Shown one piece after another: positions 16,747-25,264 of a DNA stretch of 64,000 nt. Where the stretch lies: the NCBI GenBank assembly GCA_035315345.1, contig DATFYA010000104.1, positions 1 through 64,000 of the forward strand, given 5' to 3'. The notes beneath the pieces are model-generated. The model saw nothing but the letters and a program-made list of their open reading frames with translations, was not told where the DNA came from and did not search any database. This DNA is from Candidatus Methylomirabilota bacterium. Its GTDB lineage: Bacteria > Methylomirabilota > Methylomirabilia > Rokubacteriales > CSP1-6. Made by a program: the position numbers and the translations under genes. Numbering within the stretch: position 1 is the stretch's first letter; each line of letters starts with the position of its first letter.

Positions 16747-17568
16747 GTGGTGGTAGTCGCCGCGGGCTCGTGGTGGATGGGCACTCGTCTCACCGCGCCC
16801 GCGAACCGACCGGTGCCGGTGCCCGCCGACCTCGCGGTCGAGTCGGTGCGTATTCCCGAGGCGAGCGCGGCCGGACTGGCCGCGTGGTGGATGGAAGCGA
16901 ATCCCGAGCGCGGCGCGGTGGTCCTGCTGCACTCGATCCGGGTCGATCGGCGCAGCATGCTGCCGCGCGCCCGCCTGCTGCTGCGCGAAGGGCTCTCGGT
17001 ACTCCTGGTCGACCTGCAGGCGCACGGCGAGAGCCCGGGCGAGCGGATCACCCTGGGCTTCCGCGAGTCGGGCAACGCCCGCGCCGCGCTCGCCTGGTTG
17101 AAGCATCGGCGGCCGAACGTTCGCGTCGGCGTGATCGGCACGTCACTCGGCGGCGCGGCGGTGCTGCTGGGGCCGCAGCCGGTCGGCGTCGACGCGGTCG
17201 TCGTCGAGGCGGTCTACCCCGACATCCGGATCGCGCTCCAGAACCGCGTCCGCCTCCGCCTCGGCCCGCTCGCGCCGGTCCTCGCTCCACTCCTGGTCGC
17301 ACAGCTGCGCCCCAGGCTCGGCGCCGGACCCGAGGATCTCCGCCCGATCGACGGCATCGCCCGCCTCGGCGCGCCGGTTCTGGTGGTGGCGGGAGAGCTG
17401 GACCGACATACGACGCTCGCCGAGTCGAACGCCCTCTTCGCGGCCGCCGCGGCCCCGAAGGAGCTGTGGATCGTCGCCGGCGCGCACCATCAGGACTTCC
17501 TCGCCAAGGATCCCGACGGCTATCGCGAGCGCGTCATCGGCTTCCTGCGCCGGCACCTCCGGTCATGA
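16747..17568 (+). CDS. Membrane-anchored alpha/beta hydrolase
   Basis: The 273-residue protein has a dienelactone-hydrolase/peptidase-like fold. VVLLHSIRVDRRSMLPRAR and LLVDLQAHGESPGERITLG precede the nucleophile elbow VGVIGTSLGGAAVLL (Ser about 137). Asp in VVAGELDRHT and His in VAGAHHQDFL complete a plausible triad. In-frame sequence just before the GTG (ARWLAAAGLLGV) extends the N-terminal hydrophobic segment but has no ATG, GTG or TTG start, so the true start may be unusual. It would sit on the periplasmic face. Its end overlaps the end of the opposing thioredoxin-like gene by 6 bases. Confidence 0.78.
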   Translation: MVVVAAGSWWMGTRLTAPANRPVPVPADLAVESVRIPEASAAGLAAWWMEANPERGAVVLLHSIRVDRRSMLPRARLLLREGLSVLLVDLQAHGESPGERITLGFRESGNARAALAWLKHRRPNVRVGVIGTSLGGAAVLLGPQPVGVDAVVVEAVYPDIRIALQNRVRLRLGPLAPVLAPLLVAQLRPRLGAGPEDLRPIDGIARLGAPVLVVAGELDRHTTLAESNALFAAAAAPKELWIVAGAHHQDFLAKDPDGYRERVIGFLRRHLRS

Positions 17569-18291
17569 CACCACCCGCTTCTCGTAGAGCGCGCTGAGGA
17601 TCTCGTCCACCGCCGCGCTCGCCCACACGTCGAAGAAGGGCGAGGCCTGCATCGCGGCGAACTCGCGCATCCCGCGGTCCCTCGCCTGGTCGGCGCTCTC
17701 GCCGGACCGGGCGGCCTGCTGGTGGCCGCGGATGCGGTCCTTGTGGTAGATGGCCGGGTACTCGATGTAGCGGTGCAGCTCCGCGAAGTCCTTGGTGTAG
17801 ACGACCACCACCGGCACCGAGGCCCACTCGGCCCCGTCCTTGGCGTTGAGGAACTCGAGCATGATGTCGTGGTTGCCGCCGGGATAGGCGGCCGGGTCCG
17901 GACGGCGCTTGCCGAGGATCTTCTGGCCGTCGCGGTTGAAGATGCGCAAGGTCAGCCCGCCCGCCTCGGCCAGGCGCGCCATCATCGGGACGTCGCGCCG
18001 GCAGTCCGACGACCAGTCCTCGGAGAGGACCAGGATGTTGGCGGGCCCTCCGGACTGGGCGGCGAGCCACTTGATGGCCGCCACCTGGTAGTCGGCGAGC
18101 CGTGCCCGCGCGTACCGATCCCGCAGGACGCCGCTGTTGTCCTTGCGCGCGATCCCGATCGCGCCCCCGTCCGGGTAGTAGCTGCCGAACGCCTCGCGCG
18201 CGAGGTTCTCTGGGCTGCCCGCGTACGCCGCGTACTGCTCGAACGTCATGCCCTTGTCGAATCGGTCCGCATTCACGACGCTGCTGGCCAT
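17563..18291 (-). CDS. Thioredoxin-family protein
   Basis: This 242-residue protein has a thioredoxin-fold core. NILVLSEDWSSDCRRDVPMM (about residues 85-105) occupies the active-site loop and retains one Cys (DC), not a CXXC pair. LRIFNRDGQKILG, then WASVPVVVVYTKDFAELHRY with the cis-Pro, complete the fold. The single Cys argues against a classic disulphide reductase. A role in thiol chemistry or binding is possible. It has no signal peptide. A divergent DUF1272 gene begins 57 bases upstream. Confidence 0.78.
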   Translation of the reverse strand: MASSVVNADRFDKGMTFEQYAAYAGSPENLAREAFGSYYPDGGAIGIARKDNSGVLRDRYARARLADYQVAAIKWLAAQSGGPANILVLSEDWSSDCRRDVPMMARLAEAGGLTLRIFNRDGQKILGKRRPDPAAYPGGNHDIMLEFLNAKDGAEWASVPVVVVYTKDFAELHRYIEYPAIYHKDRIRGHQQAARSGESADQARDRGMREFAAMQASPFFDVWASAAVDEILSALYEKRVVS

Positions 18292-18347
18292 TGGTGTCCT
18301 CCTCGCGCTCCCGATGATACGCTGTCGCGCCAGGGAGGAGCCATCTG

Positions 18348-18590
18348 ATGCTGGAGCTGCGTCCGGGCTGCGAGTGCTGCGACCGCGATCTGCCGCCCGA
18401 TTCCGACGAGGCGCGGGTGTGCTCGTTCGAGTGCACGTTCTGCCGCGCGTGCGCCGAGACGGTGCTGCGCGGGCGCTGCCCGAACTGCGGCGGCGAGCTT
18501 CAGCCGCGCCCGCGCCGGCCCGCCGACAAGCTCGCGAAGTATCCGGCCTCCACCGTGCGCGTGCACAGGCCGGCGGGCTGTCGGGGGTAG
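18348..18590 (+). CDS. DUF1272 zinc-binding protein
   Basis: This 80-residue protein starts MLELRPGCECCDRDLPPDS and continues CSFECTFCRACAETVLRGRCPNCGGEL. Eight or more Cys are spaced like a double zinc ribbon, exactly the DUF1272 pattern. The family is small, conserved and of unknown function. GGGAGGAGC precedes the ATG. Confidence 0.9.
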   Translation: MLELRPGCECCDRDLPPDSDEARVCSFECTFCRACAETVLRGRCPNCGGELQPRPRRPADKLAKYPASTVRVHRPAGCRG

Positions 18591-18625
18591 CGCCGGCGCC
18601 GTGATGCCGGCGGTGGCCCGCTCGG

Positions 18626-19258
18626 CTAGATCGCCACGAGCCCCCGGCGCAGGCCGATGGCCACCGCCTCGGTGCGGCTGCCCGCGCCCAGCTTGTCCAG
18701 GATGGACGCCACGTGGAACTTGGCGGTGTGGGTCGAGATGCCGAGCCGCGCCGCGATGATCTTGTTGCCGAGCCCGTCGGCCATCATCCCGAGCACCTCG
18801 ATCTCGCGACCGGTCAGCGGCTGATCCGGCGCCACGCGGGCCGCCGCGGGCCGCCGCGTGGGGTGCGCGTCGCCGAGCGCATCCGGATGGAGCGCGAGCA
18901 GTCCGGCCACCACCGCGTCGATGGCGGCGCGGATCTCCCCCGCCGTGGCGTCGCGGGGCAGCACCGCGCGCACGAGCTCGCGCGCGGCGGCCGCCTCGCG
19001 CAGGACGCGGGCCGGGGCCTCGGTCAGCACGATCAGGGCCGCGCGGGCAGCGTCGGCCAGCGCGTCGATGACCGCCGTCACGCGCCCGGCCCCGAGGTCC
19101 AGCAGCGCCACGTCGGGCTGCGCCGCCGCCACCTGTCGGGCCAGCGATGCGCCGGACGGGCCCGCGACGAGCCGCAGCCGCCCGCGGGCGCCGGCCACCA
19201 CGCCCTCGAGGCGCGCCCGCATCGCGGGATCGCGCGACACCAGCAGCACCGCGATCAC
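18626..19258 (-). CDS. LuxR-family response regulator
   Basis: The 210-residue protein has an N-terminal receiver-like domain (VLLVSRDPAMRARLEG, with PDVALLDLGAG in the phosphorylation-site region) and a C-terminal LuxR helix-turn-helix, LTGREIEVLGMMADGLGNK followed by ARLGISTHTAKFHVASIL. The receiver has only one of the usual paired acidic residues at its N-end, so phosphorylation may be weak or absent. It starts at GTG 4 bases after the second protease stop, so it is in one operon with two HtrA-type proteases and may regulate them. It is not a sigma-54 activator: no AAA+ domain is present. Confidence 0.88.
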   Translation of the reverse strand: MIAVLLVSRDPAMRARLEGVVAGARGRLRLVAGPSGASLARQVAAAQPDVALLDLGAGRVTAVIDALADAARAALIVLTEAPARVLREAAAARELVRAVLPRDATAGEIRAAIDAVVAGLLALHPDALGDAHPTRRPAAARVAPDQPLTGREIEVLGMMADGLGNKIIAARLGISTHTAKFHVASILDKLGAGSRTEAVAIGLRRGLVAI

Positions 19259-19262
19259 GCGG

Positions 19263-19883
19263 TCACCCGCGCCGAGGCTCGCGCGCCCGCACCACGTCCA
19301 TGACGAAGGCGCGCGCCACCTCGCTCGGCACCGCGAGGGCCAGGCCGCCCACGATCATGGCGTTGAGGCCCACCACCCGGCCGCGCGCGTCGGCCAGCGG
19401 GCCGCCCGAGTTGCCGGGCGCCAGCCGCAGGTCCGCGCGGATGACGCGGCCGTCGACGGCGTGCACGAGGCCGGCCGAGAGCGCGCGCGCCAGCCCGAAC
19501 GGGTTGCCGACCGCGAGCACCACCTCGCCCACCCGCAGGGCGGCGGACGCGCCGATCTCGGCCGCGGGGAGCCCGCTGGCCTCCACGACCAGCGCGGCCA
19601 GATCGCGCTCCGGATCGCGCGCCACCAGCCGGGCCGGGCGCGCGCGGCCGTCCCACAGCACGACCGGGACGTCGCCCCGCGCCACGTGCGCGTTGGTGAG
19701 GATCAGCCCGTCGGGATGCCAGATGACGCCCGCGCCCACCGGCACTCCCGCGGCGCCCCCCCGGGCCACCGCGCGCGGCCCGCTCCGCACCTCCACCGTG
19801 ACCCGTGCCAGCGCCGCCGCGGTCGCCGCCGCGGCCATGTCGAGCGACGCCGCGGCCGCCTCGGCGGCCGGGACCGCGCTCAT
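19263..19883 (-). CDS. Trypsin-like serine protease (HtrA-type, no PDZ)
   Basis: The 206-residue S1C protease domain is complete: His in GLILTNAHVARGD (about residue 65), Asp in DPERDLAALVV, Ser in APGNSGGPLADARG. There is no PDZ domain and no signal peptide; the N-terminus is Ala-rich. ATG overlaps the stop of the upstream PDZ protease (ATGA). It may work as a pair with that protease in the cytoplasm. Confidence 0.87.
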   Translation of the reverse strand: MSAVPAAEAAAASLDMAAAATAAALARVTVEVRSGPRAVARGGAAGVPVGAGVIWHPDGLILTNAHVARGDVPVVLWDGRARPARLVARDPERDLAALVVEASGLPAAEIGASAALRVGEVVLAVGNPFGLARALSAGLVHAVDGRVIRADLRLAPGNSGGPLADARGRVVGLNAMIVGGLALAVPSEVARAFVMDVVRAREPRRG

Positions 19884-20779
19884 GCCCGCCGCCGCGGCTG
19901 CTCGCCCACCGTGATGCGCGCCTCGACGCGCGCGCCCGCGCGGATCACGAGCGCGGTCACCGTCGTGCCGATCCGGTCTCCGCCGAGCCGTTCCTGCACG
20001 TCCTCCAGCTCGGCCACCGGCGCGCCGTCGAGCGCGACCAGCACGTCGCCCAGCAGGATCCCGGCCTGCTCCGCCGGGCCGCCCGCCTGCACCGTCACCA
20101 CGATCAGCCCCATCTCGCCGGGCAGGCCGAGCCGGGTGCGCAGCGCCTCCGGAAGCCCCACCGTCTGCATGCCGAGCCCCAGGTAGCCGCGCGACACGTG
20201 CCCCTGGCGCAGCAGGTCGTCGGTCACGCGGGCCACCGTCGTGACCGGCACGGTCAGCCGGCTCTCGCGCGCGAGTCCGGACGTGTTGAGCCCGACCACG
20301 CGGCCCGAGGCATCCACCAGCGGCCCGCCGGAGAAGCCGGGATACATGACGAGATCCAGGCGGATGAGGCGATCCACGTCGCCGCCGCTCCAGCTCCGCC
20401 AGCGCGGCCCGAGCACGCTGACCACGCCCCAGCTCGCGCGCGGCCCGTGGCCGAGCGCCAATACCATGTGGCCGACCCGCAGCGTCGAGTCGTCGCCGAG
20501 CGCCGCGGCGGCGTTGCCCAGCTCGGGCACGCGGAGCACCGCCAGGTCGGTGCCGCGATCGCGGCCGGCCAGGATGGCCGCGAGGGAGCGGCCGTCCGCG
20601 TCGGTCACGGTGATGCCGTCCTCGGCGCGCACGGTGTGCTCGGCGGTGACGACGATGCCCGGGCGCCAGTGGATGCCGGTCGACGGCAGCCGATGGCGGC
20701 CGTGCACGGCCAGGATCGACGGCGCCGTCCGGGCGACGGCGGCGGCCAGGTCGTTGGAGAGCGACAGCAGAGCGTCCAT
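19880..20779 (-). CDS. HtrA-like serine protease with C-terminal PDZ domain
   Basis: This 299-residue protein has a protease domain with His in VVTAEHTVRAED, Asp in RGTDLAVLRV and Ser in YPGFSGGPLVDASGR. The usual Asn before the Ser is Phe here. A PDZ domain follows at about residues 195-290 (GYLGLGMQ, GPAEQAGILLGDVLVALDG). No signal peptide or membrane helix precedes the protease domain, which is unusual for DegP/HtrA. GGAGGACG precedes the ATG. Its stop overlaps the next protease gene. Confidence 0.87.
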   Translation of the reverse strand: MDALLSLSNDLAAAVARTAPSILAVHGRHRLPSTGIHWRPGIVVTAEHTVRAEDGITVTDADGRSLAAILAGRDRGTDLAVLRVPELGNAAAALGDDSTLRVGHMVLALGHGPRASWGVVSVLGPRWRSWSGGDVDRLIRLDLVMYPGFSGGPLVDASGRVVGLNTSGLARESRLTVPVTTVARVTDDLLRQGHVSRGYLGLGMQTVGLPEALRTRLGLPGEMGLIVVTVQAGGPAEQAGILLGDVLVALDGAPVAELEDVQERLGGDRIGTTVTALVIRAGARVEARITVGEQPRRRA

Positions 20780-20889
20780 TCGCGTCCTCCTCACGGGTGA
20801 GTCTGGCCCCAGCATGCCGGAGGCGAGATCCGGCGGGTATCCGCCGAATGGCCAGGCCGGGCGGAGGCCGGACGGGCCCCGCTGCCGGC

Positions 20890-22035
20890 TCAGCGCGCGG
20901 CGATCTGCGGGCGGCGGGCCGCGCCGACGTGGTCGAGCGCGTCGAAGAAGCGGTCGATGTCGGCCGCGTCGCAGTGCACGTGCGGCGAGACCCGGATGCG
21001 GCCTTCCCCGCCCCACACGAGCACGCCCCGCTCGGCGAGCCGCGCGGCCAGGCCGGCGGCATCGTCGGCCAGGAAACAGATGTTCCCGGCCCGCTCCGCC
21101 ACCGGCTCCGGCGTGATGACCGGGAACCCGCGGCGCCGCAGGCCCTCGATGAGCGGGCGGCCCAGATCCCGGGCGTGACGCTCGACGTCGGCGGGTACGA
21201 GCGCCTCGAGGCGCTGCAGCGCATTGTCCAGGACCGCGAGGCCCAGCAGGCTCGGGTTGCCGGCCTCGAGGCGCGAGGCGTCGGCGCGCCAGGGCATCGC
21301 CAGCGGGTCCGACGTCCCGCCCCGATGGCCGACGCTGTGCCAGCCCACGGTGTGCGGGGCGAGCGTGCCGACGCGGCGCGCGCTGTAGGCGAACAGCCCG
21401 ACGCCGTGGGTCGCGAGCAGCCACTTGTAGCAGCTCGACACCACGAAGTCGCAGATCGCGCCCGGCACCGGCACCACCCCGGCGGCGTGCGTCGCGTCCA
21501 CCGCAAGCCAGGCGCCGGCGCCGCGGGCGATGTCCGCGCAGCGCGCCAGGTCGAGGCGCTGACCGGTGAGATAGCTCACCTGGCTCACCAGCACGAGCCG
21601 GGTTCGCCGATCGACCCGGGCGGCCAGGTCGTCGAGCCCCAGGTAGTGGTCGCGGGTGCGGACCACGCGCGGCTCGACGCCACGCTCCCGCAGCAGGGCG
21701 GCCGGGTAGATCAGCGACGGGTACTCGAGGTCGGCGAAGACCACGTTGTCCCCGGCCCGCCAGTCCACCGAGCGCACCGCCTGGTTGAGGCCCTCCGAGG
21801 CGTGGGCCAGGAGCGCCACCTCGGCGGTGGTGACGCCCAGCAGCCGGGCCGCGCGGCCGCGCACCCGCTCGGCGGTGACGAACATCTGCTCGCGGCCGGC
21901 CATGCCCGCGCTCTTGAGCGCGCCGAAGCGGGCGCACGCGCCGTCGTGCGAGCGAAGCCACGGGGCCTCGCCGCCGGTGCAGAGGTGCGCCACGCCATCG
22001 AGTCCGACGAACTCGCTCTTGTCGATCAGGGCCAC
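20890..22035 (-). CDS. Class V aminotransferase-fold PLP enzyme
   Basis: The 381-residue protein resembles cysteine desulfurase/kynureninase-type enzymes. VALLAHASEGLNQAVRSVDW and NVVFADLEYPSLIYPA are followed by VSQVSYLTGQRLDLARCADI and WLAVDATHAAGVVP, then the PLP-lysine region CDFVVSSCYKWLLATHGVGL (Lys about residue 206). It may cleave or transaminate an amino acid; the substrate is not defined. GTG start with GGGAGGAA upstream. It is co-directional with the protease operon 110 bases downstream. Confidence 0.9.
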   Translation of the reverse strand: MALIDKSEFVGLDGVAHLCTGGEAPWLRSHDGACARFGALKSAGMAGREQMFVTAERVRGRAARLLGVTTAEVALLAHASEGLNQAVRSVDWRAGDNVVFADLEYPSLIYPAALLRERGVEPRVVRTRDHYLGLDDLAARVDRRTRLVLVSQVSYLTGQRLDLARCADIARGAGAWLAVDATHAAGVVPVPGAICDFVVSSCYKWLLATHGVGLFAYSARRVGTLAPHTVGWHSVGHRGGTSDPLAMPWRADASRLEAGNPSLLGLAVLDNALQRLEALVPADVERHARDLGRPLIEGLRRRGFPVITPEPVAERAGNICFLADDAAGLAARLAERGVLVWGGEGRIRVSPHVHCDAADIDRFFDALDHVGAARRPQIAAR

Positions 22036-22085
22036 GGGTCGTTCCTCCCTCGGGGTAGCCTAGCCACCGCGTTCGATGTCCGCAA

Positions 22086-22096
22086 TGACCGGGTAA
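22086..22096. promoter_or_regulatory. Putative sigma-54 enhancer site 1 (TGACCGGGTAA)
   Basis: This is one of five intergenic 11-mers sharing ACCSGGT and the palindromic consensus TTACCSGGTAA. Its centre is 100 bases upstream of the -24 element at 22190. The half TAACGATT continues it and recurs inverted at 22139-22149. Confidence 0.6.
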
Positions 22097-22149
22097 CGAT
22101 TACGCGGAGCCGGGCCGCCGAGCGGACGCGGAGCCGCGAATCGTTACCC
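22091..22149. repeat. Inverted repeat GGGTAACGATT / AATCGTTACCC
   Basis: Two 11-base arms, 22091-22101 and 22139-22149, flank a 37-base spacer. Both contain the enhancer half-site GGTAA, so this may be a double binding site. Confidence 0.6.
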
Positions 22150-22189
22150 AAGCACGCGTTTCCGTGGCGGCTCGACCGGTAGGGAGCGC

Positions 22190-22205
22190 TGGCACCGGCC
22201 TTGCG
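22190..22205 (+). promoter_or_regulatory. Sigma-54 promoter P1 (methyltransferase)
   Basis: TGGCACCGGCCTTGCG has the -24 GG and -12 GC separated by exactly 10 bases and matches the TGGCAC-N5-TTGC consensus at every position. Transcription should start near 22215. Confidence 0.8.
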
Positions 22206-22219
22206 TCATGCGTCCGGCA

Positions 22220-22852
22220 GTGCCAAGCACATCGCAACGGTCGAAGCCGACCTGGAGTCCTTGGGCGCGCGAGTATGCGCGCACTCCCGAGCGCTACGTG
22301 TTTGGCACGGCCCCATCGGACTTCGCGCTCGAGGTCGCCCGGCTGATCAGGCCGGGCGACTACGCGCTCGATCTCGGGTGTGGCGAGGGCCGTGACAGCG
22401 TGTTCTTCGCGAGCCTCGGCGCCATCGTCACCGGGGTGGACGTCTCCGCGGAGGGCCTCGCCAAGGCGAGGCGCCTGGCCCGGATGCGCGGGGTGCGGGT
22501 GGGCTGGTGGCAGGGCTCCATCACCGGCATGCTCCCGTCCGGTCCCTTCGATCTGATCTACTCGTGCGGCAGCATCCACTACGTGCCGCGGGCCGACCGC
22601 GGCGCGTTATTCGCGCGGCTCAAGACCGCCACGCGGCCCGACGGCCACCAGGCGCATCTCGTGTTCACCAACGACCTGGTGCACGAGGAAAAGGGAGAGG
22701 TCGTGGAATATTTCACCGCGGGCGAGCTGCACGAGGCCTTCGTCGACTGGCAGACGATCACGTGCGGCCAGCACGTGATCCGCTGCGCCCAGGACGGGAC
22801 GGTGCACGGCCACGCCGTGGAAGAGCTGGTGACGGCCCGGCCGCAGGGCTGA
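22220..22852 (+). CDS. Class I SAM-dependent methyltransferase
   Basis: This 210-residue Rossmann methyltransferase has motif I ALDLGCGEGRDSVFFASLG (about residues 48-66), motif II VTGVDVSAEGL and a motif IV-like DLIYSCGSIHYV. Substrate is unknown; the family includes thiol, tellurite and halide methyltransferases. An ATG at 22208 lies before the expected transcript start of the sigma-54 promoter. The GTG at 22220 is therefore preferred, giving an almost leaderless message. The gene converges on ligD with a 95-base overlap of the coding ends. Confidence 0.82.
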   Translation: MPSTSQRSKPTWSPWAREYARTPERYVFGTAPSDFALEVARLIRPGDYALDLGCGEGRDSVFFASLGAIVTGVDVSAEGLAKARRLARMRGVRVGWWQGSITGMLPSGPFDLIYSCGSIHYVPRADRGALFARLKTATRPDGHQAHLVFTNDLVHEEKGEVVEYFTAGELHEAFVDWQTITCGQHVIRCAQDGTVHGHAVEELVTARPQG

Positions 22853-24719
22853 GCGCCGCGGCCGTCCGAGCCGTGATCGCCTGATCCACCGAGAAGAAGT
22901 CGCTCCAGGGATCCTTCCGCACCGCGCGCAGCTGCTTCGGCACCGTCACCAGCGTGAAATCCTCGGGCCGGACCTTGCCCGTGACGTCGCTCCAGCCGAG
23001 CGGCATCGAGACGGGCGCGTCCGGCCGGGCGCGGGGCGAGTAGGTGGCCACCGCGGTCGCCCCGCGGAGGTTCCGGAGGTAGTCGACGAAGATGCGCCCG
23101 CGCCGCGCGGCCTTCAGCGGGTTGATCGTGTAGCGATCCGGTGCGCGGCGGACCAGCTCGGCCCCGATGCGCTCGCCCAGCCTCCGTAGCGCGTCCCAGC
23201 CCGCCGCCGGGCGCAGCGGCGCCACGACGTGCAGGCCCTTGCCGCCGGTGGTCTTCACGAACGAGACCAGCCCCAGGTCGCCGAGCAGCGCGCGCACCGC
23301 CAGCGCGCCCTCCACCACCCGCGCCCAGGCCACCCCCGGCGCCGGATCGAGATCGAGCACGAGACGATCGGGACGCTCCAGACGGCCCACCCGTGCGCCC
23401 CACGGATGGATCTCGAGCACGCCGATCTGGCTCAGCGCGACCAGCCCGGCCAGATCCTCCACGTAGGGGTACCACGCGGTGGCGCCGCCGCCCTCGCGGA
23501 TCCGGACGCGCGCGACGTCCTCCGGCATGCCGGCCCCGACGTGCTTCTGGTAGAAGCACTGCCCGCGCTGGCCTTCCGGACAGCGCACCAGGCTCAGGGG
23601 CCGGCCGGTCACGTGGGGCAGGATCCAATCCGCGATGGCCTCGTAGTAGCGGGCCAGCGCCAGCTTGGTGACGGCCTGCTCGGGGTAGAGCACCCGATCG
23701 GGATGGGTGAGGCGCACGCCCGCCACCTGGACCGGCGCGTCGCTGCCGCCCGCGATCCGTCGCCCGGCAGGCGGACTCGGCGCATGGCTGCGCTCGCGCA
23801 CCACCTGCCCCGCGGGCTTGTCGTCCCGCAAGCCCTGGAACGAGGGATGGCGCAGCAGGCCGTCGCGGGTCCATTCGGTGAAGGTCACCTCCCCGACCAG
23901 CGTGGGCTTCACCCAGTGGGCGCCGCGCGCGGGCGGCCGCGGCCCGTCCGGGGCGAACGGAGAGGTCCGCTGCTCGAGCCGGCGCAGCCGCTGACCGAGC
24001 GTGGCGAGGGTGGCGTTGGTGAACCCGGTGCCGACCTTGCCGGCGTAGACCAGTCGGCCGTCCGGTTCGTGCACGCCCAGCAGCAGCGAGCCGAAGTCGG
24101 CGCGCGCCCCCTCGGGATCCGTGAAGCCGCCGATGACGAACTCCTGCCGGGCCATGCACTTGACCTTGAGCCACGATGACCCGCGCCCGGAGACGTAGGG
24201 CGCGTCCTTGCGCTTGCACACGATGCCTTCGAGCGCCATCTTGCACGCGCGCTCGTAGACCGACTGCCCCGGGGCGTCGAAGTGCTCCGAGTAACGCAGG
24301 CGCCCACGGCGGCCCCGGAGGAGACGGGCCAGGGCCTTCTTCCGCGCGATGAGTGGCTCGCCGCGCAGGTCGCGGCCGTCGACGAAGAGCAGGTCGAAGG
24401 CCACGTAGGTCAGCGCGCGGCCGGACTCGGCGGCCTGCTGCAGCGCCTGGAAGCTCGAGACGCCCGCCGCGTCGAACACCACGATCTCGCCGTCGAGCAG
24501 GGCCTCCTTCACCGGGAGCGCGGCGGCCGCCTCGGCGACCGAGGTGAAGTGATCGGTCCAGTCCTGGCGGTTGCGGGTCAGGAGCCGGGCACGCCCGCGG
24601 TCGATCCGCGTGAGCATGCGATAGCCGTCGAGCTTGACCTCGTGCACCCACTCGTCCCCCACCGGCGGCGCCGACACCAGCGTGGCCAGCTGCGGCGCGA
24701 CCCACGCGGGCAGGGTCAT
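22758..24719 (-). CDS. ligD: ATP-dependent DNA ligase D, ligase + polymerase domains
   Basis: The 653-residue protein has the nucleotidyltransferase ligase domain first: DEWVHEVKLDGYRM with the adenylated Lys at about 27, LDGEIVVFDAAG, EGIVCKRKDAPYVSGRGSSW. An OB region follows, then the LigD polymerase domain from about residue 355: VTKLALARYYEAIADWILPH, LVLDLDPAPG with the metal-binding Asp pair, VKTTGGKGLHVV. With Ku it seals double-strand breaks. The phosphoesterase domain usually fused in LigD is a separate gene immediately upstream, overlapping by ATGA. The C-terminal about 25 residues are low-complexity and run into the opposing methyltransferase gene. Confidence 0.93.
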   Translation of the reverse strand: MTLPAWVAPQLATLVSAPPVGDEWVHEVKLDGYRMLTRIDRGRARLLTRNRQDWTDHFTSVAEAAAALPVKEALLDGEIVVFDAAGVSSFQALQQAAESGRALTYVAFDLLFVDGRDLRGEPLIARKKALARLLRGRRGRLRYSEHFDAPGQSVYERACKMALEGIVCKRKDAPYVSGRGSSWLKVKCMARQEFVIGGFTDPEGARADFGSLLLGVHEPDGRLVYAGKVGTGFTNATLATLGQRLRRLEQRTSPFAPDGPRPPARGAHWVKPTLVGEVTFTEWTRDGLLRHPSFQGLRDDKPAGQVVRERSHAPSPPAGRRIAGGSDAPVQVAGVRLTHPDRVLYPEQAVTKLALARYYEAIADWILPHVTGRPLSLVRCPEGQRGQCFYQKHVGAGMPEDVARVRIREGGGATAWYPYVEDLAGLVALSQIGVLEIHPWGARVGRLERPDRLVLDLDPAPGVAWARVVEGALAVRALLGDLGLVSFVKTTGGKGLHVVAPLRPAAGWDALRRLGERIGAELVRRAPDRYTINPLKAARRGRIFVDYLRNLRGATAVATYSPRARPDAPVSMPLGWSDVTGKVRPEDFTLVTVPKQLRAVRKDPWSDFFSVDQAITARTAAALSPAAGPSPALPRRGRAPSRPGRSGSRAGRT

Positions 24720-25261
24720 CGCGCGGGGCGTGAGGCGCGCTTCCGGGACGGAGGCTTCCGGGTGGGGGGCGTCGTGCCCGCGTCGCGCTCCTTGATCAGG
24801 AGCCAGTTCTCCTTCGCGCGAGGCTCCTCGTCGCGCGGCCGCATGCGGACCAGCGCCCAGCCGCCGCGCAGCCGGCGGCCGTGCAGGGTGAACTTCAGCG
24901 AGCCCTTCCGGTAGCCGGCGCGCGGGTCGCCGTCGGCCTCCCACCAGCCGCGGTCCCAGATCGCGACGCGCCCGGCCCCGTAGTGGCCTTCCGGGATCAC
25001 CCCCTGGAAGCGTCCGTACTCGAGCGGATGATCCTCGACGTGCACCGCGAGCCGCTTCTCGCCCGGCACCGGCCTGGGCTCCTTGGGCACCGCCCAGCTC
25101 TTGAGCACCCCGTCCAGCTCCAGGCGGAAATCGTAGTGCAGGCGGGTGGCCGCGTGCCGCTGGATGACGAAGGAGAGTCGCCGCGCCGCGCGGCGCCGCC
25201 CGCCGCGCGGCTCGGGCGTGGCCGCGAAGTCCCGCTTGCGACGATAGGTCGCGAGGCTCAC
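24716..25261 (-). CDS. LigD 3'-phosphoesterase domain as a stand-alone protein
   Basis: The 181-residue product matches the PE domain normally at the N-terminus of LigD: FVIQRHAATRLHYDFRLELD, VLKSWAVPKEPRP, LAVHVEDHPLEYGRFQG, IPEGHYGAGRV, and LKFTLHGRRLRGGWALVRM. The conserved His, Asp and Arg of the metal site are present. It trims 3' phosphate or ribonucleotide ends before ligation. The order Ku, PE, LIG-POL equals the order in fused LigD enzymes. It starts 3 bases after the Ku stop and overlaps ligD by ATGA. Confidence 0.92.
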   Translation of the reverse strand: MSLATYRRKRDFAATPEPRGGRRRAARRLSFVIQRHAATRLHYDFRLELDGVLKSWAVPKEPRPVPGEKRLAVHVEDHPLEYGRFQGVIPEGHYGAGRVAIWDRGWWEADGDPRAGYRKGSLKFTLHGRRLRGGWALVRMRPRDEEPRAKENWLLIKERDAGTTPPTRKPPSRKRASRPAR

Positions 25262-25264
25262 GGG

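Noticed and set aside
18626-19258. LuxR regulator or the hybrid kinase as the sigma-54 activator
   Set aside because: Neither has an AAA+ domain or GAFTGA-like loop, which every known sigma-54 activator needs.
24700-24730. LigD phosphoesterase and ligase separated by a sequencing frameshift
   Set aside because: The junction is a normal ATGA overlap with a complete start, and both products are whole domains, so a true gene split is the simpler reading.
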